64,000 bases of DNA from Flavobacteriales bacterium UBA7666 (GCA_002483265.1 DLHO01000025.1:348634-412633); one strand, 5' to 3'; numbered from the stretch's first letter, positions 18,486 through 28,187 are shown. Notes: generated by a model from the sequence alone, not told the origin. Program-made: numbers and translations.

Positions 18486-19583
18486 TTAATTGCTGCAGTT
18501 TCCTGAATGACATGTTTTTCCTTCTGTAGATCCCAGATCACTTGCTTTTTTCCAATCGCTGCAAGCCTCTTCCATTTTGCGAAGCATTTCGCGTGCCATT
18601 CCTCTGTTTACATAAGCAGAAGCGTAGTTCGGATCAATGCTGATCGCTTTGGAAGCCAAATCTTCCGCTTTCTTGAAATCTTTTCTTTTGAAATAGATTC
18701 CGGATAAATTGGAAGCAGCAGGTGCATATTTCGGATTAATAGACAAAGCCTTTTCAAAATCTTTGATTGCATCGTCTAAACTTCCTTTTTCAAGCAAAGT
18801 TACTCCGCGGTTATTGTAAGCTAAAAAGAAATTTACGTCTACCGAAATAGCTCTGTTAAATGCGATCAATGCTCCTGCATAATCCTTCATTTTCTTTTTA
18901 GTTGTTCCTACATTGTTCAAAACAAAAGCAAGATTTGGGTTCTTACGAAGCGCCGCCTCATAATCTTCAATTGCCTTCGGGTAATTTTCCTGCATGCGGT
19001 AACAACTTCCGCGGTCGTTATATGCCATTGGACTTGAAGGATCTAATTCGATACTTTTTGTAAAGTATTTAATAGCAGCATTGTAATCTTGTTGCAAGAA
19101 TTTTAAAGTTCCGTAGTTGTAGTACGCTTTTGGATTGTTTGCATCCAGTTTGATTGATTCTTCGTAGTCTTTTTCGGCTTTTAAATAATCAGATAAACCC
19201 TGGTAACCTCTTCCTCTTTGGAAATAAGCTTTCGAATACCCTTTCTGTTTTCCAATTAATGAAGTGAATGTTCCAACAGCGTCCAGATACATTTCAGCTT
19301 CATTTTCAGCAACACCTTTGTTGTAAATGGCAGCCGTAAAGTTCGGGTCGGATGCAATGGACTTGTTAAATGAAGTAATAGCCTCCTTGAAGTTTTTTTG
19401 GTTGAAAAGCTCAATTCCTTTGTTGTAGGCTTCCTGACTTGCTGCAATTGCTGCGTTATTTTGATTCAACTTGGTAATTGAATCACGATACCTTATTTCT
19501 GCCGGAGTCATACTTTCGATCTGTGAGAAAGAGATGAAACTACAGAATAGCATTCCAGCCATCACTGAGATGGATTTTTTCAT
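18486..19583 (-). CDS. Secreted TPR-repeat protein
   Basis: 365 residues with a signal peptide (MKKSISVMAGMLFCSFISFSQ). From about residue 45 to the end it is built of about nine tetratricopeptide repeats, for example AYYNYGTLKFLQQDYNAAIKY and AYNNRGVTLLEKGSLDDAIKD. TPR arrays are protein-protein docking scaffolds. It ends in a short Cys-containing tail (CSDW..KTCHSGNCSN). The PorE-like gene starts 10 bp downstream, so the two are almost certainly co-transcribed and the TPR protein may be a periplasmic partner of the OmpA protein. Confidence 0.88.
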   Translation of the reverse strand: MKKSISVMAGMLFCSFISFSQIESMTPAEIRYRDSITKLNQNNAAIAASQEAYNKGIELFNQKNFKEAITSFNKSIASDPNFTAAIYNKGVAENEAEMYLDAVGTFTSLIGKQKGYSKAYFQRGRGYQGLSDYLKAEKDYEESIKLDANNPKAYYNYGTLKFLQQDYNAAIKYFTKSIELDPSSPMAYNDRGSCYRMQENYPKAIEDYEAALRKNPNLAFVLNNVGTTKKKMKDYAGALIAFNRAISVDVNFFLAYNNRGVTLLEKGSLDDAIKDFEKALSINPKYAPAASNLSGIYFKRKDFKKAEDLASKAISIDPNYASAYVNRGMAREMLRKMEEACSDWKKASDLGSTEGKTCHSGNCSN

Positions 19584-19745
19584 AGCTTGTAATTTGGTTT
19601 AGGGTGATGAATTTAACAATTATATCACCGATAGAAGTCAATACTTATCAACAGTGCAGAGAACCTTTTAACAGAAACCGAATGACAAAGAATAATCCGT
19701 ATTTTCGTGATGGAATAAATGAAAAGAAGTTAAACTAAGAATTTA

Positions 19746-20957
19746 ATGACAACAAACAACGCATATATAGTGGCTGGTGTAAGAACAGCCATTGGGAATT
19801 TTGGAGGAACTTTAGCTCCAGTTAGAGCAGACGATTTGGCTGCACATGTTTTAGCAGAATTGTTGAAAAAAGTACCAAGCCTTGATCCGGGTGCAATCGA
19901 AGATGTGATTTTAGGCTGTGCAAACCAAGCTGGTGAAGATAATCGCAATGTAGCTAGAATGGCATTGCTTTTAGCCGGATATCCGATTTCGGTTGGTGGA
20001 GAAACAGTAAACAGATTGTGTGCATCAGGAATGTCGGCTGCTGTAAATGCTGCAAGAGCAATTCAGGTTGGTGCAGGAGATATCTATGTTGCAGGTGGAA
20101 TAGAGCATATGACAAGAGGTCCTTGGGTTTTATCCAAATCTTCAGCTCCTTTTGGAAGAGATCAGCAATTGTATGATTCTTCTTTTGGTTGGAGATTCAT
20201 CAATCCCAAACTAGACGAACTTTACGGAACAGATCCTATGGGAATGACCGCAGAAAACCTAGCTGAATTACACCAGATTTCAAGGGAAGATCAGGATAAA
20301 TTTGCAGCATGGTCGCAGGAAAAAGCTACTATTGCACAGAATGCAGGGATTTTAGCACAAGAAATTGCCGGTTTATCCATTCCGCGTAAAAAACAAGATC
20401 CATTGGTTTTCGATAAAGATGAGTTTATTCGTCCGGGAACAACTTTGGAAACTCTAACAGCATTAAAACCGGCTTTCAAAAAAGAAGGTTCTGTAACTGC
20501 AGGAAATGCTTCCGGGTTGAATGATGGAGCTGCCGCTTTATTGTTAGCATCGGATCAGGGATTGAAAACGCATAATTTGAAGCCACTCGCTCGTATTGTT
20601 TCAGCAGCTGTATCTGGTGTTGAACCACGAATTATGGGAATTGGTCCGGTTGAAGCTTCCAGAAAAGCGTTAGAAAGAGCCGGGTTAACTTTGGATCAGA
20701 TGGATGTTCTGGAATTAAACGAAGCATTCGCAGCTCAAGTACTTGCATGTACGCGTACAATGGGATTGGATGACCGTGATTTACGAATCAATCCGAATGG
20801 TGGAGCAATTGCACTTGGACATCCGCTTGGAATGTCAGGATCACGTATTTTGCTTGCAGCAGCGAATCAATTACAGCGAACAGGAGGAAGATATGCATTG
20901 GTAACCATGTGTATTGGAGTCGGGCAAGGATATGCCGCTGTTATTGAACGTGTTTAA
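19746..20957 (+). CDS. Acetyl-CoA C-acyltransferase (thiolase), PcaF/PaaJ-like
   Basis: 403 residues, full-length thiolase. The acylated nucleophile is Cys92 in VNRLCASGMSA; the second site is His359 in GHPLGMSGSR and Cys389 in MCIGVGQG. The stretch EDNRNVARMALLLAG and the FIRPGTTLETLTALKPAF segment are characteristic of 3-oxoadipyl-CoA thiolases (beta-ketoadipate and phenylacetate pathways), but no other gene of those pathways is here, so a general beta-ketothiolase role in fatty-acid degradation is equally possible. It stands alone, divergent from the TPR operon. Confidence 0.9.
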   Translation: MTTNNAYIVAGVRTAIGNFGGTLAPVRADDLAAHVLAELLKKVPSLDPGAIEDVILGCANQAGEDNRNVARMALLLAGYPISVGGETVNRLCASGMSAAVNAARAIQVGAGDIYVAGGIEHMTRGPWVLSKSSAPFGRDQQLYDSSFGWRFINPKLDELYGTDPMGMTAENLAELHQISREDQDKFAAWSQEKATIAQNAGILAQEIAGLSIPRKKQDPLVFDKDEFIRPGTTLETLTALKPAFKKEGSVTAGNASGLNDGAAALLLASDQGLKTHNLKPLARIVSAAVSGVEPRIMGIGPVEASRKALERAGLTLDQMDVLELNEAFAAQVLACTRTMGLDDRDLRINPNGGAIALGHPLGMSGSRILLAAANQLQRTGGRYALVTMCIGVGQGYAAVIERV

Positions 20958-20972
20958 TTCCAACCAATGTAG

Positions 20973-20980
20973 TATTTTTG
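20973..20980 (+). promoter_or_regulatory. -7 element (TATTTTTG) for the envelope operon
   Basis: TATTTTTG fits the Bacteroidota -7 consensus TAnnTTTG. Transcription would begin about 20984, 12 bp before the ATG at 20996, which supports that ATG over an upstream TTG that overlaps the element. Confidence 0.6.
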
Positions 20981-20995
20981 TATCTCTACTGTACC

Positions 20996-22576
20996 ATGAA
21001 AAAACTCCTATTTTTACTTTGTATTGGACTTGCTTTTGCTTCTTGTAAGAAGCGTGATAAAGCGGTTTGGGATACGGATTGGCAAGTTCCCCTTGTTCAT
21101 GACAGCCTCACGATGTCCAATTTGGTTGCAGATTCATTACTAACTGTTGTAGGAGGTAATTATGTATTGGATATCAATTCGTCTCTTTTTGAGTTTAAAT
21201 TAAGTGACTTCGTTGAGTTGCCGGATACAAGTGTTGAAAATACTTTTCAGGTTGCACTAAACATTACGGCTGCTCCAGGTACTTCTTTTGTAAATAACAA
21301 TGTCGAGGATCATGTCATGAATATCGGTGATGTGCAGTTGAAAAAGGTTCGTGTAAAACAGGGAGGAGTAGAGCTGAAGGTCTACAATCCGATTGCGACT
21401 AAAACTTTTTTCACGATTCAATTACCCGGAGTTAGTAAAAATGGAGTTGTTTTGTCACAGAATTTTGTTGCTCCTGCCGGAACACAAAGTAATCCCGGTG
21501 TTGCCACCGGATTTGTGGATCTAAGCGGCTATGAATTAGATTTGACAGGTCAGTTCGGTACTTCTTATAACCGCATTCAATCTAAAATGAATGTGCAATC
21601 TGACCCTAACGGACCAACTGTTAATGTGAGTACAAGTGATGTAATCAAGTTTAAATTCACCATGCAAGATGTGCAACTGGATTATGCCCGAGGTTACTTT
21701 GGAAATCAACTGGTGACAGATACCGTTTACGCACAGATTGATGCCATGAACAACGTTACAGACGGATTGTTGGATGTGGATGCAATGACTTTCGACCTGA
21801 CTATTGAAAACGGATTAAAAGTCAATGGAAAGTTCAAGATTAATTCACTTAAAAATATCAATTCAAGCGGGAATGCTGTTTCTTTAAATCATCCGAATAT
21901 AGGCACTTGGAATACGATTAATGCATCAACCGGATATAGTGTAAACACGATTGCACCAAGCAATACAACACTAAGCTTTACTCCTGGAAATAGTAATTTC
22001 GAACAATATGTAGAGAATCACGGTTCAAAAAATGAATTGAGTTTTCAACTCCAGTTGAACCCTTGGGGAAATGTATCAGGAGGTTGGGATGAAATTTACG
22101 ATGAGCACCCTTTGAGAGTGAAATTGAATGGAATGTTCCCATTGAATGTCGGCTTAACAGATTTGATCTTCCAGGATACTTTTGCACTTAGTTTGATTAA
22201 TGATGCAAGTAAAACGAATGTGAAGTCTGGTCAGATTTGGATCAATGCTATGAATGCGTTCCCTTTTGAAGGAAATCTGCAGCTTTATTTATTGGATGCA
22301 AATCATCAGACTGTTGGAGTTATCTCTGGAACAAGTGCCATTGAATCGAGTGTTTTTGGTTCTGTGATTAATGGGATTATGCAAAAGAAAAGTGTAGTTT
22401 ATTTTCCTGTTTCGGAAACAGTTTGTGATGATATTGGTCAAGTCAAATATTGCATGATCAAATTAAAACTGAATACTTACGATGGAAGCGGGGCGAATGT
22501 ACAAGTTCCCATTCCTGCAAATGCATTCTTCAAGTTTAAACTTGGCGCAAATCTAACTATTGAAAATCACCTGTAA
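20996..22576 (+). CDS. Large lipoprotein of unknown function
   Basis: 526 residues from the ATG at 20996 (MKKLLFLLCIGLAFASC). The lipobox FASC followed by KKRDK predicts a lipid-anchored envelope protein. After AVWDTDWQVPLVHDSLTMSNL comes a long beta-rich body with no domain I can name. The gene begins an operon: its TAA shares a base with the ATG of the beta-barrel gene (TAATG), a sign of tight coupling. The lipoprotein and barrel are likely to form an outer-membrane pair, but the function is unknown. Confidence 0.8.
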   Translation: MKKLLFLLCIGLAFASCKKRDKAVWDTDWQVPLVHDSLTMSNLVADSLLTVVGGNYVLDINSSLFEFKLSDFVELPDTSVENTFQVALNITAAPGTSFVNNNVEDHVMNIGDVQLKKVRVKQGGVELKVYNPIATKTFFTIQLPGVSKNGVVLSQNFVAPAGTQSNPGVATGFVDLSGYELDLTGQFGTSYNRIQSKMNVQSDPNGPTVNVSTSDVIKFKFTMQDVQLDYARGYFGNQLVTDTVYAQIDAMNNVTDGLLDVDAMTFDLTIENGLKVNGKFKINSLKNINSSGNAVSLNHPNIGTWNTINASTGYSVNTIAPSNTTLSFTPGNSNFEQYVENHGSKNELSFQLQLNPWGNVSGGWDEIYDEHPLRVKLNGMFPLNVGLTDLIFQDTFALSLINDASKTNVKSGQIWINAMNAFPFEGNLQLYLLDANHQTVGVISGTSAIESSVFGSVINGIMQKKSVVYFPVSETVCDDIGQVKYCMIKLKLNTYDGSGANVQVPIPANAFFKFKLGANLTIENHL

Positions 22577-23805
22577 TGAACAAACTACTTTTTGCGCTAA
22601 TAGCTTTTTTTATAGCAGGTAATTCGCTCTTTGGTCAATCAACATTTCCGGTTTTCAGAGATAGTCTTTTGCAAAGCAATCACTTATTAGTAAACGGGAA
22701 TTTGGACGTGACGGGAACTTCCATGAGAAAAGAGTTTGTGAACACACTGGCTTTTGGTGGAACCATTGATTCCGAAATGAAAAACCGAACGTTAAAATCG
22801 ACGCACGCCAATAACCGCATTGGAGCTTTTGGATCTGGTGAATTGACTTATGTTTCCGGAGCTTCGAGTTTATTTAAATCAGGGAAATATTCCTGGTTGG
22901 TGAAAGCAGGCTATTACGTGGTTGGAAATGTCAATTATACCAAAGATGCTTTCAAGCTTACATTCTACGGGAATAGTTATCTGGGAGCAGATACCGCCAA
23001 TTTAACAGGAACGCGAATTTCAGGTATGCAGTTCCAAAAAGCAGGTTTTGGATTTTATCATAAAAAAACCGGAAGTTCTTTAACCTTGAATGTGGTCAAT
23101 GTTCAAAATCAATTTGGAGGATATATTCGAAAAGGAGAACTGTCTCAGGACGTGAACATGGATTCAATCAGTCTTCGTTTAAATGGTGATATGACCTATT
23201 CGAAGGGAAAGGAGTTTAGCAAGGGACTTGGATTTGCCGTAGACTTTGATTTTTACCTGAAAGTTCCGTGGTTGAAAGATTCAGCAACTTTCCAGTTTAC
23301 AGTCCAAAATTTAGGAGCTGCCTACATGTTTAAATCACAAACACGCTATTCTCCGGATTCGACTTACCGATACAGTGGATTTACTTTGGATCAGATCAAG
23401 AATAGCGGAAACCTTTTTGGCGACGATTTCTCTCTTTTGGATTCATTGAATGTGGAAAAGAAGCAAGTGAAGCGCTGGGTAATGGTTCCGGCATACATTC
23501 AAATCATGAAATTAGTGGATTTAGCATCTGCTAAAAAACTACAGAGTTTCTTCGGAATTCGTTTTTATCCCACAATCGGAATTGTCCCAACCGGATTTGT
23601 TGGTTTATTCTATCGTTTTGTACCACGTGTTTCCGTCTCTGCGAATGCTGCTTTTGGTGGTTCTTCCATCGTGAGAGGAGGCTTAATGCTCGGATATCAT
23701 GGAGATAAAGTGGGAATTCAATTGGGTACCGATGACATTTATGGGTTGGTATCTAAAAGAGGATTTGGTCAATCAGCATTAATTCGTTTGTCATGGGTAT
23801 TCTAA
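22576..23805 (+). CDS. Outer-membrane beta-barrel protein (DUF5723-like)
   Basis: 409 residues with a signal peptide (MNKLLFALIAFFIAGNSLFGQ). The mature chain alternates short amphipathic strands (GELTYVSGASSLF, SWLVKAGYYVVGNV, GLGFAVDFDFYLKV, IGIQLGTDDIYGL-like) and ends in an aromatic, LIRLSWVF, as outer-membrane barrels do. It resembles the DUF5723 family of Bacteroidota. The start overlaps the upstream lipoprotein stop by one base and the end overlaps the next gene by 13 bases, so the three genes form one unit. Transported substrate or partner unknown. Confidence 0.78.
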   Translation: MNKLLFALIAFFIAGNSLFGQSTFPVFRDSLLQSNHLLVNGNLDVTGTSMRKEFVNTLAFGGTIDSEMKNRTLKSTHANNRIGAFGSGELTYVSGASSLFKSGKYSWLVKAGYYVVGNVNYTKDAFKLTFYGNSYLGADTANLTGTRISGMQFQKAGFGFYHKKTGSSLTLNVVNVQNQFGGYIRKGELSQDVNMDSISLRLNGDMTYSKGKEFSKGLGFAVDFDFYLKVPWLKDSATFQFTVQNLGAAYMFKSQTRYSPDSTYRYSGFTLDQIKNSGNLFGDDFSLLDSLNVEKKQVKRWVMVPAYIQIMKLVDLASAKKLQSFFGIRFYPTIGIVPTGFVGLFYRFVPRVSVSANAAFGGSSIVRGGLMLGYHGDKVGIQLGTDDIYGLVSKRGFGQSALIRLSWVF

Positions 23806-25256
23806 GATATTTAATTTGTTCACTTTTGCTCGTTAGTTCATTGGAATCTAAGGGACAAATCGCATTCCACCACGTCTTTGGCGGCTACGGTTATGATAAG
23901 GCAGAAGGTGTCGCACAATTGCCGGATAGTAGTTTTATTATTACCGGATCTTCTTCCAGCTTTGAGAATGGCCCTTCTCAGGCTTTTTTATTGAAATTAA
24001 ACAAACAAGGTTTTCACGTTTGGTCGAAAGAATATGGCGGAGCGGAGTTTGAAGAGGGCAGAAGAGTCATTCATGTCCCGAATTATGGATATTATATCGT
24101 TGGTACTTCTTCCAGTAATGGAACAGGAGGTTTTGACGGTTATGTGGTGTTTACGGATTTGTCTGGAAATCAACAATGGGAGAAATGGTACGACAACGGT
24201 GGGTGGGAGCGATTCCACGATGCTATTTTATTGCCCGATACCAGTATTGTGATGTTGGGTGAATCAAATGCGAATCCAGAGCAAGTAGAAGATCAGTATT
24301 TTGTTCGCATCGACAAAGATGGGAATGAGATCTGGAGTAATCAATCAGGTGGTGTAGGAGTAGATTATTTCAATAAAGGAGTAATGGTAACTGATACCAC
24401 ATTTGCTGTTGTTGGAACCGGATATTTAGCAGATTCACTCAAATCAAAAGCCTATATCGGATATTATCACATGGATGGAAGTTTGATCTGGGATACCTTG
24501 ACAGGAAGTAATGGAACATATGTTCTGAATGACATTCAATTGGTTTCCAATGAGTTGAAGTGTGTGGGTGAAGGAACCAAAAACGGAAAAACAGATACGG
24601 ACAACTACCATATTTTCTTAACTCCAACCGGCGGTTATCTTTCAAATGATGATTCCTATTCACAACACCCAAGCCGTTATGTGGGATTTGTAAATTACAC
24701 CGCTTCACCGGATAAATACTTTGTGGTAACACAAGGGAATGATCCTCAGTATTCCTTTGCTGGTGGTGAAGATTTTGTCATCAATCGGTTTTATGCCGCC
24801 TTTTTTTGGGCAGGATATGGAGCTGGTTACAATGCCTTGGGTCAAGATCAAATGAATCAGATTATCCAGACCAATGACGGTTTTGCCGTTTTGGTTGGTT
24901 ATCATTCAGATGCTGGTTTCAGTACAGGTGGAAGCTCACTATTTATCGTGAAATTAGGAAACGACAATGCTTTCCCTTCAAATACAGTTCCTACGATTTA
25001 CAGTATTTTGAAAGTCGAAGATTTAGAAACGAATACAGACATTTCCATTTACCCGAATCCATTTACAGAATCAATCCAAATCGATGCTTCAGGTTCATTA
25101 GAATCTATTGAAATTCTTGATTTAACCGGAAAACAGGTATACGTTTCTTCTTCTAATATTTCCTCCATCGAAACGGCATCGTGGGAAAAAGGAACGTATA
25201 TTTTGCGCTGTCAGTCAAATGGAATCTGGTATACCAGAAAGTTGATGAAGTTGTAA
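23793..25256 (+). CDS. T9SS type A sorting-domain secreted protein
   Basis: 487 residues with a signal peptide (MGILRYLICSLLLVSSLESKGQ). The body resembles beta-propeller repeats that recur in Bacteroidota secreted proteins (HVFGGYGYDKAEGVAQLPD, WSKEYGGAEFEEGRRV, WEKWYDNGGWERFHDA, GFAVLVGYHSD). The last about 75 residues are a type A sorting domain (ISIYPNPFTESIQID, LTGKQVYV, KGTYILRCQ), so the protein is exported by the type IX system. The start overlaps the barrel gene by 13 bases; co-expression suggests that barrel, lipoprotein and this protein act together at the surface. Confidence 0.85.
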   Translation: MGILRYLICSLLLVSSLESKGQIAFHHVFGGYGYDKAEGVAQLPDSSFIITGSSSSFENGPSQAFLLKLNKQGFHVWSKEYGGAEFEEGRRVIHVPNYGYYIVGTSSSNGTGGFDGYVVFTDLSGNQQWEKWYDNGGWERFHDAILLPDTSIVMLGESNANPEQVEDQYFVRIDKDGNEIWSNQSGGVGVDYFNKGVMVTDTTFAVVGTGYLADSLKSKAYIGYYHMDGSLIWDTLTGSNGTYVLNDIQLVSNELKCVGEGTKNGKTDTDNYHIFLTPTGGYLSNDDSYSQHPSRYVGFVNYTASPDKYFVVTQGNDPQYSFAGGEDFVINRFYAAFFWAGYGAGYNALGQDQMNQIIQTNDGFAVLVGYHSDAGFSTGGSSLFIVKLGNDNAFPSNTVPTIYSILKVEDLETNTDISIYPNPFTESIQIDASGSLESIEILDLTGKQVYVSSSNISSIETASWEKGTYILRCQSNGIWYTRKLMKL

Positions 25257-25261
25257 AATCG

Positions 25262-25864
25262 ATGATAAATATCAATAAGCTTGTTGTTATTTCTGTGCTG
25301 TTATCTCTTGTGCAATCATCCTGTGCACCTGAAAATAAACATAAAGTACCATCATTCGTTAGTAATAAAAAACCTGACACACATTTTTTTGAGCAGGTAA
25401 TCCACAAGAAGAATTCAACAGAGGTACTGTTTTACTTTAAGTTCAATTACAAGCGAAATGAGCTGAAGATTTACCGTCCGGAGCATTCAGATGTAGGAAT
25501 TGAATTAACGAAACGCTTGTCAGTTGATTCTACGACACTTCATATTGGGTTGTGCTATTTCAAAAAAAAGGATAAAATCCTCCCGTTCTCCAGACAAAAG
25601 AAAGGAGAAACAGGAATTGATAAGTCCTTTGATTATTCAGATGAACCCGATTGGAAATCGAAAAATTATGCTTCTTCAAGTAGAGCAATCTTACTGGCAG
25701 CAAATGGTGGTCAGTATGAGTTAGTGCATGTTTTTATTGAGGATGAGGATGATGTAAATGGTTTAAGGTACTTCGTTTTCGATGAAAATCCGAAAGAGAG
25801 TTATTTTTTTCGTTTCAATGACGGAGAGGAAACGATTTATTACCCGAAAGCAAAGTCTGAATAA
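25262..25864 (+). CDS. Small lipoprotein of unknown function
   Basis: 200 residues from the ATG at 25262, 5 bp after the preceding stop. The leader MININKLVVISVLLSLVQSSC ends in a lipobox (QSSC), predicting lipid anchoring. The body is hydrophilic and Lys/Asp-rich with no recognised domain (VLFYFKFNYKRNELKIYRPEH, VFIEDEDDVNGLRYFVF). A longer frame reaching upstream to 25181 lies inside the previous gene and has no signal, so it is rejected as the start. Probably the fourth gene of the envelope operon. Confidence 0.75.
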   Translation: MININKLVVISVLLSLVQSSCAPENKHKVPSFVSNKKPDTHFFEQVIHKKNSTEVLFYFKFNYKRNELKIYRPEHSDVGIELTKRLSVDSTTLHIGLCYFKKKDKILPFSRQKKGETGIDKSFDYSDEPDWKSKNYASSSRAILLAANGGQYELVHVFIEDEDDVNGLRYFVFDENPKESYFFRFNDGEETIYYPKAKSE

Positions 25865-25917
25865 TATTAGGATGACTTTTCCGTTAGTATCCTTGACTTA
25901 AAACTGTCTTACTACAA

Positions 25918-26262
25918 ATGAGCAGTCGAATTATTGTTTTCGCCTTTTTTCTCTTCCCTTTTAGTGGTTTTCCCCAAGATACTTTGGTGTTAAAAATCAT
26001 CAATATGCAGTCCTATTATGAACCATGCCTAAATCATTGGTTCGGTTGTGAGACTTTGCTTCTGGGAAAGCTTACAAGCGGCACCGATCCAAACAAAACT
26101 TACCGGATACACGTTTCTTCCACCGCCACATTAAATCTTGTAGCAAAGAATTCGAGTTCGATCTATCGGGTTATACTTAGAAAACGCTTTTATAAAGATC
26201 CCTTTGAAAAATCCGACAAGGAGGAATCCTATAGCCTGATCGATATTCGAAGTGCTTTTTAA
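25918..26262 (+). CDS. Small secreted protein of unknown function
   Basis: 114 residues with a signal peptide (MSSRIIVFAFFLFPFSGFPQ) and a mature chain of about 94 residues that has two Cys (EPCLNHWFGC), which could pair in the periplasm. The C-terminal half is basic (VILRKRFYKDPFEKSDKEE). No family recognised. It follows the lipoprotein gene by 53 bp in the same direction and may be read from the same transcript. Confidence 0.55.
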   Translation: MSSRIIVFAFFLFPFSGFPQDTLVLKIINMQSYYEPCLNHWFGCETLLLGKLTSGTDPNKTYRIHVSSTATLNLVAKNSSSIYRVILRKRFYKDPFEKSDKEESYSLIDIRSAF

Positions 26263-26373
26263 ACCACACGAAAATTGTAGAGCTTAGTTACTAGGGAGTT
26301 AGAGCGGGGATAGAGCGGTTTAGTGCGGCATTGTGGTAACAAGCTTTTTACGGAGCGAGTAATTGATATTGAA

Positions 26374-26697
26374 ATGAGTAAGAAAAGAAGGTCATTATTG
26401 ATTGTCTGTTTTGTATGCGTATTGATTGGAGTTTTCCTATCCTATAGAATTTCATACCCTCTATTGCATGTTGAGTATAATGGTAAAATTACCAATTGTC
26501 ATTTTGACGTAAAAGGATATGGCGAGTTTGAGATAAATAATCAAGGAGTTTGGTATCAGATGCACTATTTGGATTGTGATTTGCAATTAGGAGATTCGAT
26601 GGTGAAGAAAATGGATAATACCTACATATTTCATTATCGAAATGGAAAATTGATAGGAAAATACAGCTCTGTTATGGGATACAGATATGTTTGGTAG
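26374..26697 (+). CDS. Small single-pass membrane protein of unknown function
   Basis: 107 residues from the ATG at 26374 (MSKKRRSLLIVCFVCVLIGVF). A positively charged N-terminus and one membrane segment (about 7-25) predict an inner-membrane protein with a periplasmic domain (YNGKITNCHFDVKGYGEFEINNQG...YIFHYRNGKLIGKY). An upstream ATG at 26323 would add 17 residues before the charge/TM start and is less likely. No family recognised. Confidence 0.5.
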   Translation: MSKKRRSLLIVCFVCVLIGVFLSYRISYPLLHVEYNGKITNCHFDVKGYGEFEINNQGVWYQMHYLDCDLQLGDSMVKKMDNTYIFHYRNGKLIGKYSSVMGYRYVW

Positions 26698-26915
26698 ACT
26701 TAATATGTATTAGAGCTTCTCATAGCTATACGAGCACATGTCCCACTAACCATTCAATTTTTTCATTCACATTTATAAACGTGAATTAGTATAAATTAAC
26801 GCCTTCCCTAAAAATGCCACAACTCTTTTACCTATCTTTTCTCCTAAGAAATGAAACCACTCCATTACTAACCGGGTTTGTACCGATTACCATCACAATT
26901 AAAAAAACGATTGCC

Positions 26916-28187
26916 ATGGAAAAGAAACAAACACCATTGAGCCGGAAGGAACGCAAGAAAGCAATGACTCCGGAAGAAAGAAAAAAGCGAAAAAGAAAAC
27001 GTCGGATCATTTGGGGATCCATTATCTCGGTGCTGATTATTTTCAGACTTCTTTTGCCATATATTGTATTGAAATACGTTAATGGAAAGTTGGAGAACCT
27101 GGAAGAATATTATGGTCATGTCAACGACATTGATATCCATTTATATCGTGGAGCCTATGAAATTAAGGATATCCGTATTCTGAAACGGGTAGAGAAAAAA
27201 GGGCAGACAGGAGAAAAGGATACGATTCCGTTTTTCAAATCCCCTTCAATAGATTTATCTATTGAGTGGAGTGCCATTTTTAAAGGATCCATTGTAGGTG
27301 AGATCAGTGTGGAAGAGCCTGTTGTCAATTTTGTGAAAGATAAACACAAAGGAGAAGACGTGAAAGCGGATACAGCCGATTTTGCTCAGTTGATCGATGA
27401 TTTGATGCCGGTAACAATCAACCGTTTTGATATTCACAATGGCGAAGTACATTACCGCGATCTTCAGGCAAAACCAAAACTGGATCTTGCACTGAAAAAT
27501 ATCAATATTACGGCAACCAATCTTACGAATGTAACGGATAGTAAAGAATTGCTTCCGGCAACGCTCACAGCCAGTGCTGAGGCATATGAAGGGAAATTTG
27601 CCCTCGATGCGAAGTTTGACGGACTCGCCAAAAAGCCCACCTTTGATATGACTACTTCATTGAAAGGGTTAAATCTGGTTTTAGTGAATGACATGCTTAG
27701 GGAATACGGAAATTTCGATGTGAAGAAAGGAACTTTCAGTATGTATGGCGAATTCGCAGCCAAAGAAGGTAAATTTGGTGGTTATACGAAACCGTTCTTA
27801 AAAGATTTAGACGTAGTGCAATGGAACAAAGAAGAAGGTGATTTTAAACAAATTCTTTGGGAAACAGTAGTTGCTAGTGCGGCTGAGATTCTTCAAAATC
27901 AGAAAAAAGAACAGCTTGCAACCAAAATACAGATGAATGGAACCTTTGATAAGGTGAACTTGAATACATGGCGGGCAATTAGTTATGTGCTGCGTAACGC
28001 ATTCTTAAATGCGCTTCGTCCTTCAGTAGATAATTCGATTAATATTAATAACTTAAAGGAGGGTGGAAAGAAAACATTCCTGGAGAAAGTATTCGGAGGA
28101 AATCCGGAGAAAAAAGAGGCTAGGAAGGAAAAAAGAGAAGCCCGGAAGGAAAAACGGGAACAACGTAAAAAGAAAAAAGGCTCATGA
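26916..28187 (+). CDS. AsmA-like (DUF748-type) membrane-anchored protein
   Basis: 423 residues from the ATG at 26916. The N-terminus is strongly basic (RKERKKAMTPEERKKRKRKRR), then one membrane segment (about 33-52), then an AsmA/DUF748-like periplasmic region (HLYRGAYEIKDIRI, LSIEWSAIFKGSIVGEISVEEPVVNF, INRFDIHNGEVHYRDL). AsmA-like proteins are thought to bridge inner and outer membranes and move lipids. The chain ends with a Lys/Arg/Glu-rich tail (EARKEKREARKEKREQRKKKK). Its last four bases overlap the start of the next gene (ATGA). Upstream in-frame ATG at 26814 gives an unlikely leader. The 218 bp before it hold no clear gene or strong promoter match. Confidence 0.8.
   Translation: MEKKQTPLSRKERKKAMTPEERKKRKRKRRIIWGSIISVLIIFRLLLPYIVLKYVNGKLENLEEYYGHVNDIDIHLYRGAYEIKDIRILKRVEKKGQTGEKDTIPFFKSPSIDLSIEWSAIFKGSIVGEISVEEPVVNFVKDKHKGEDVKADTADFAQLIDDLMPVTINRFDIHNGEVHYRDLQAKPKLDLALKNINITATNLTNVTDSKELLPATLTASAEAYEGKFALDAKFDGLAKKPTFDMTTSLKGLNLVLVNDMLREYGNFDVKKGTFSMYGEFAAKEGKFGGYTKPFLKDLDVVQWNKEEGDFKQILWETVVASAAEILQNQKKEQLATKIQMNGTFDKVNLNTWRAISYVLRNAFLNALRPSVDNSININNLKEGGKKTFLEKVFGGNPEKKEARKEKREARKEKREQRKKKKGS

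Noticed and set aside
18476..18541. 22-residue extension of the PorE-like protein start
   Set aside because: It overlaps the end of the TPR gene, lacks a signal peptide, and the ATG at 18475 opens a perfect one.
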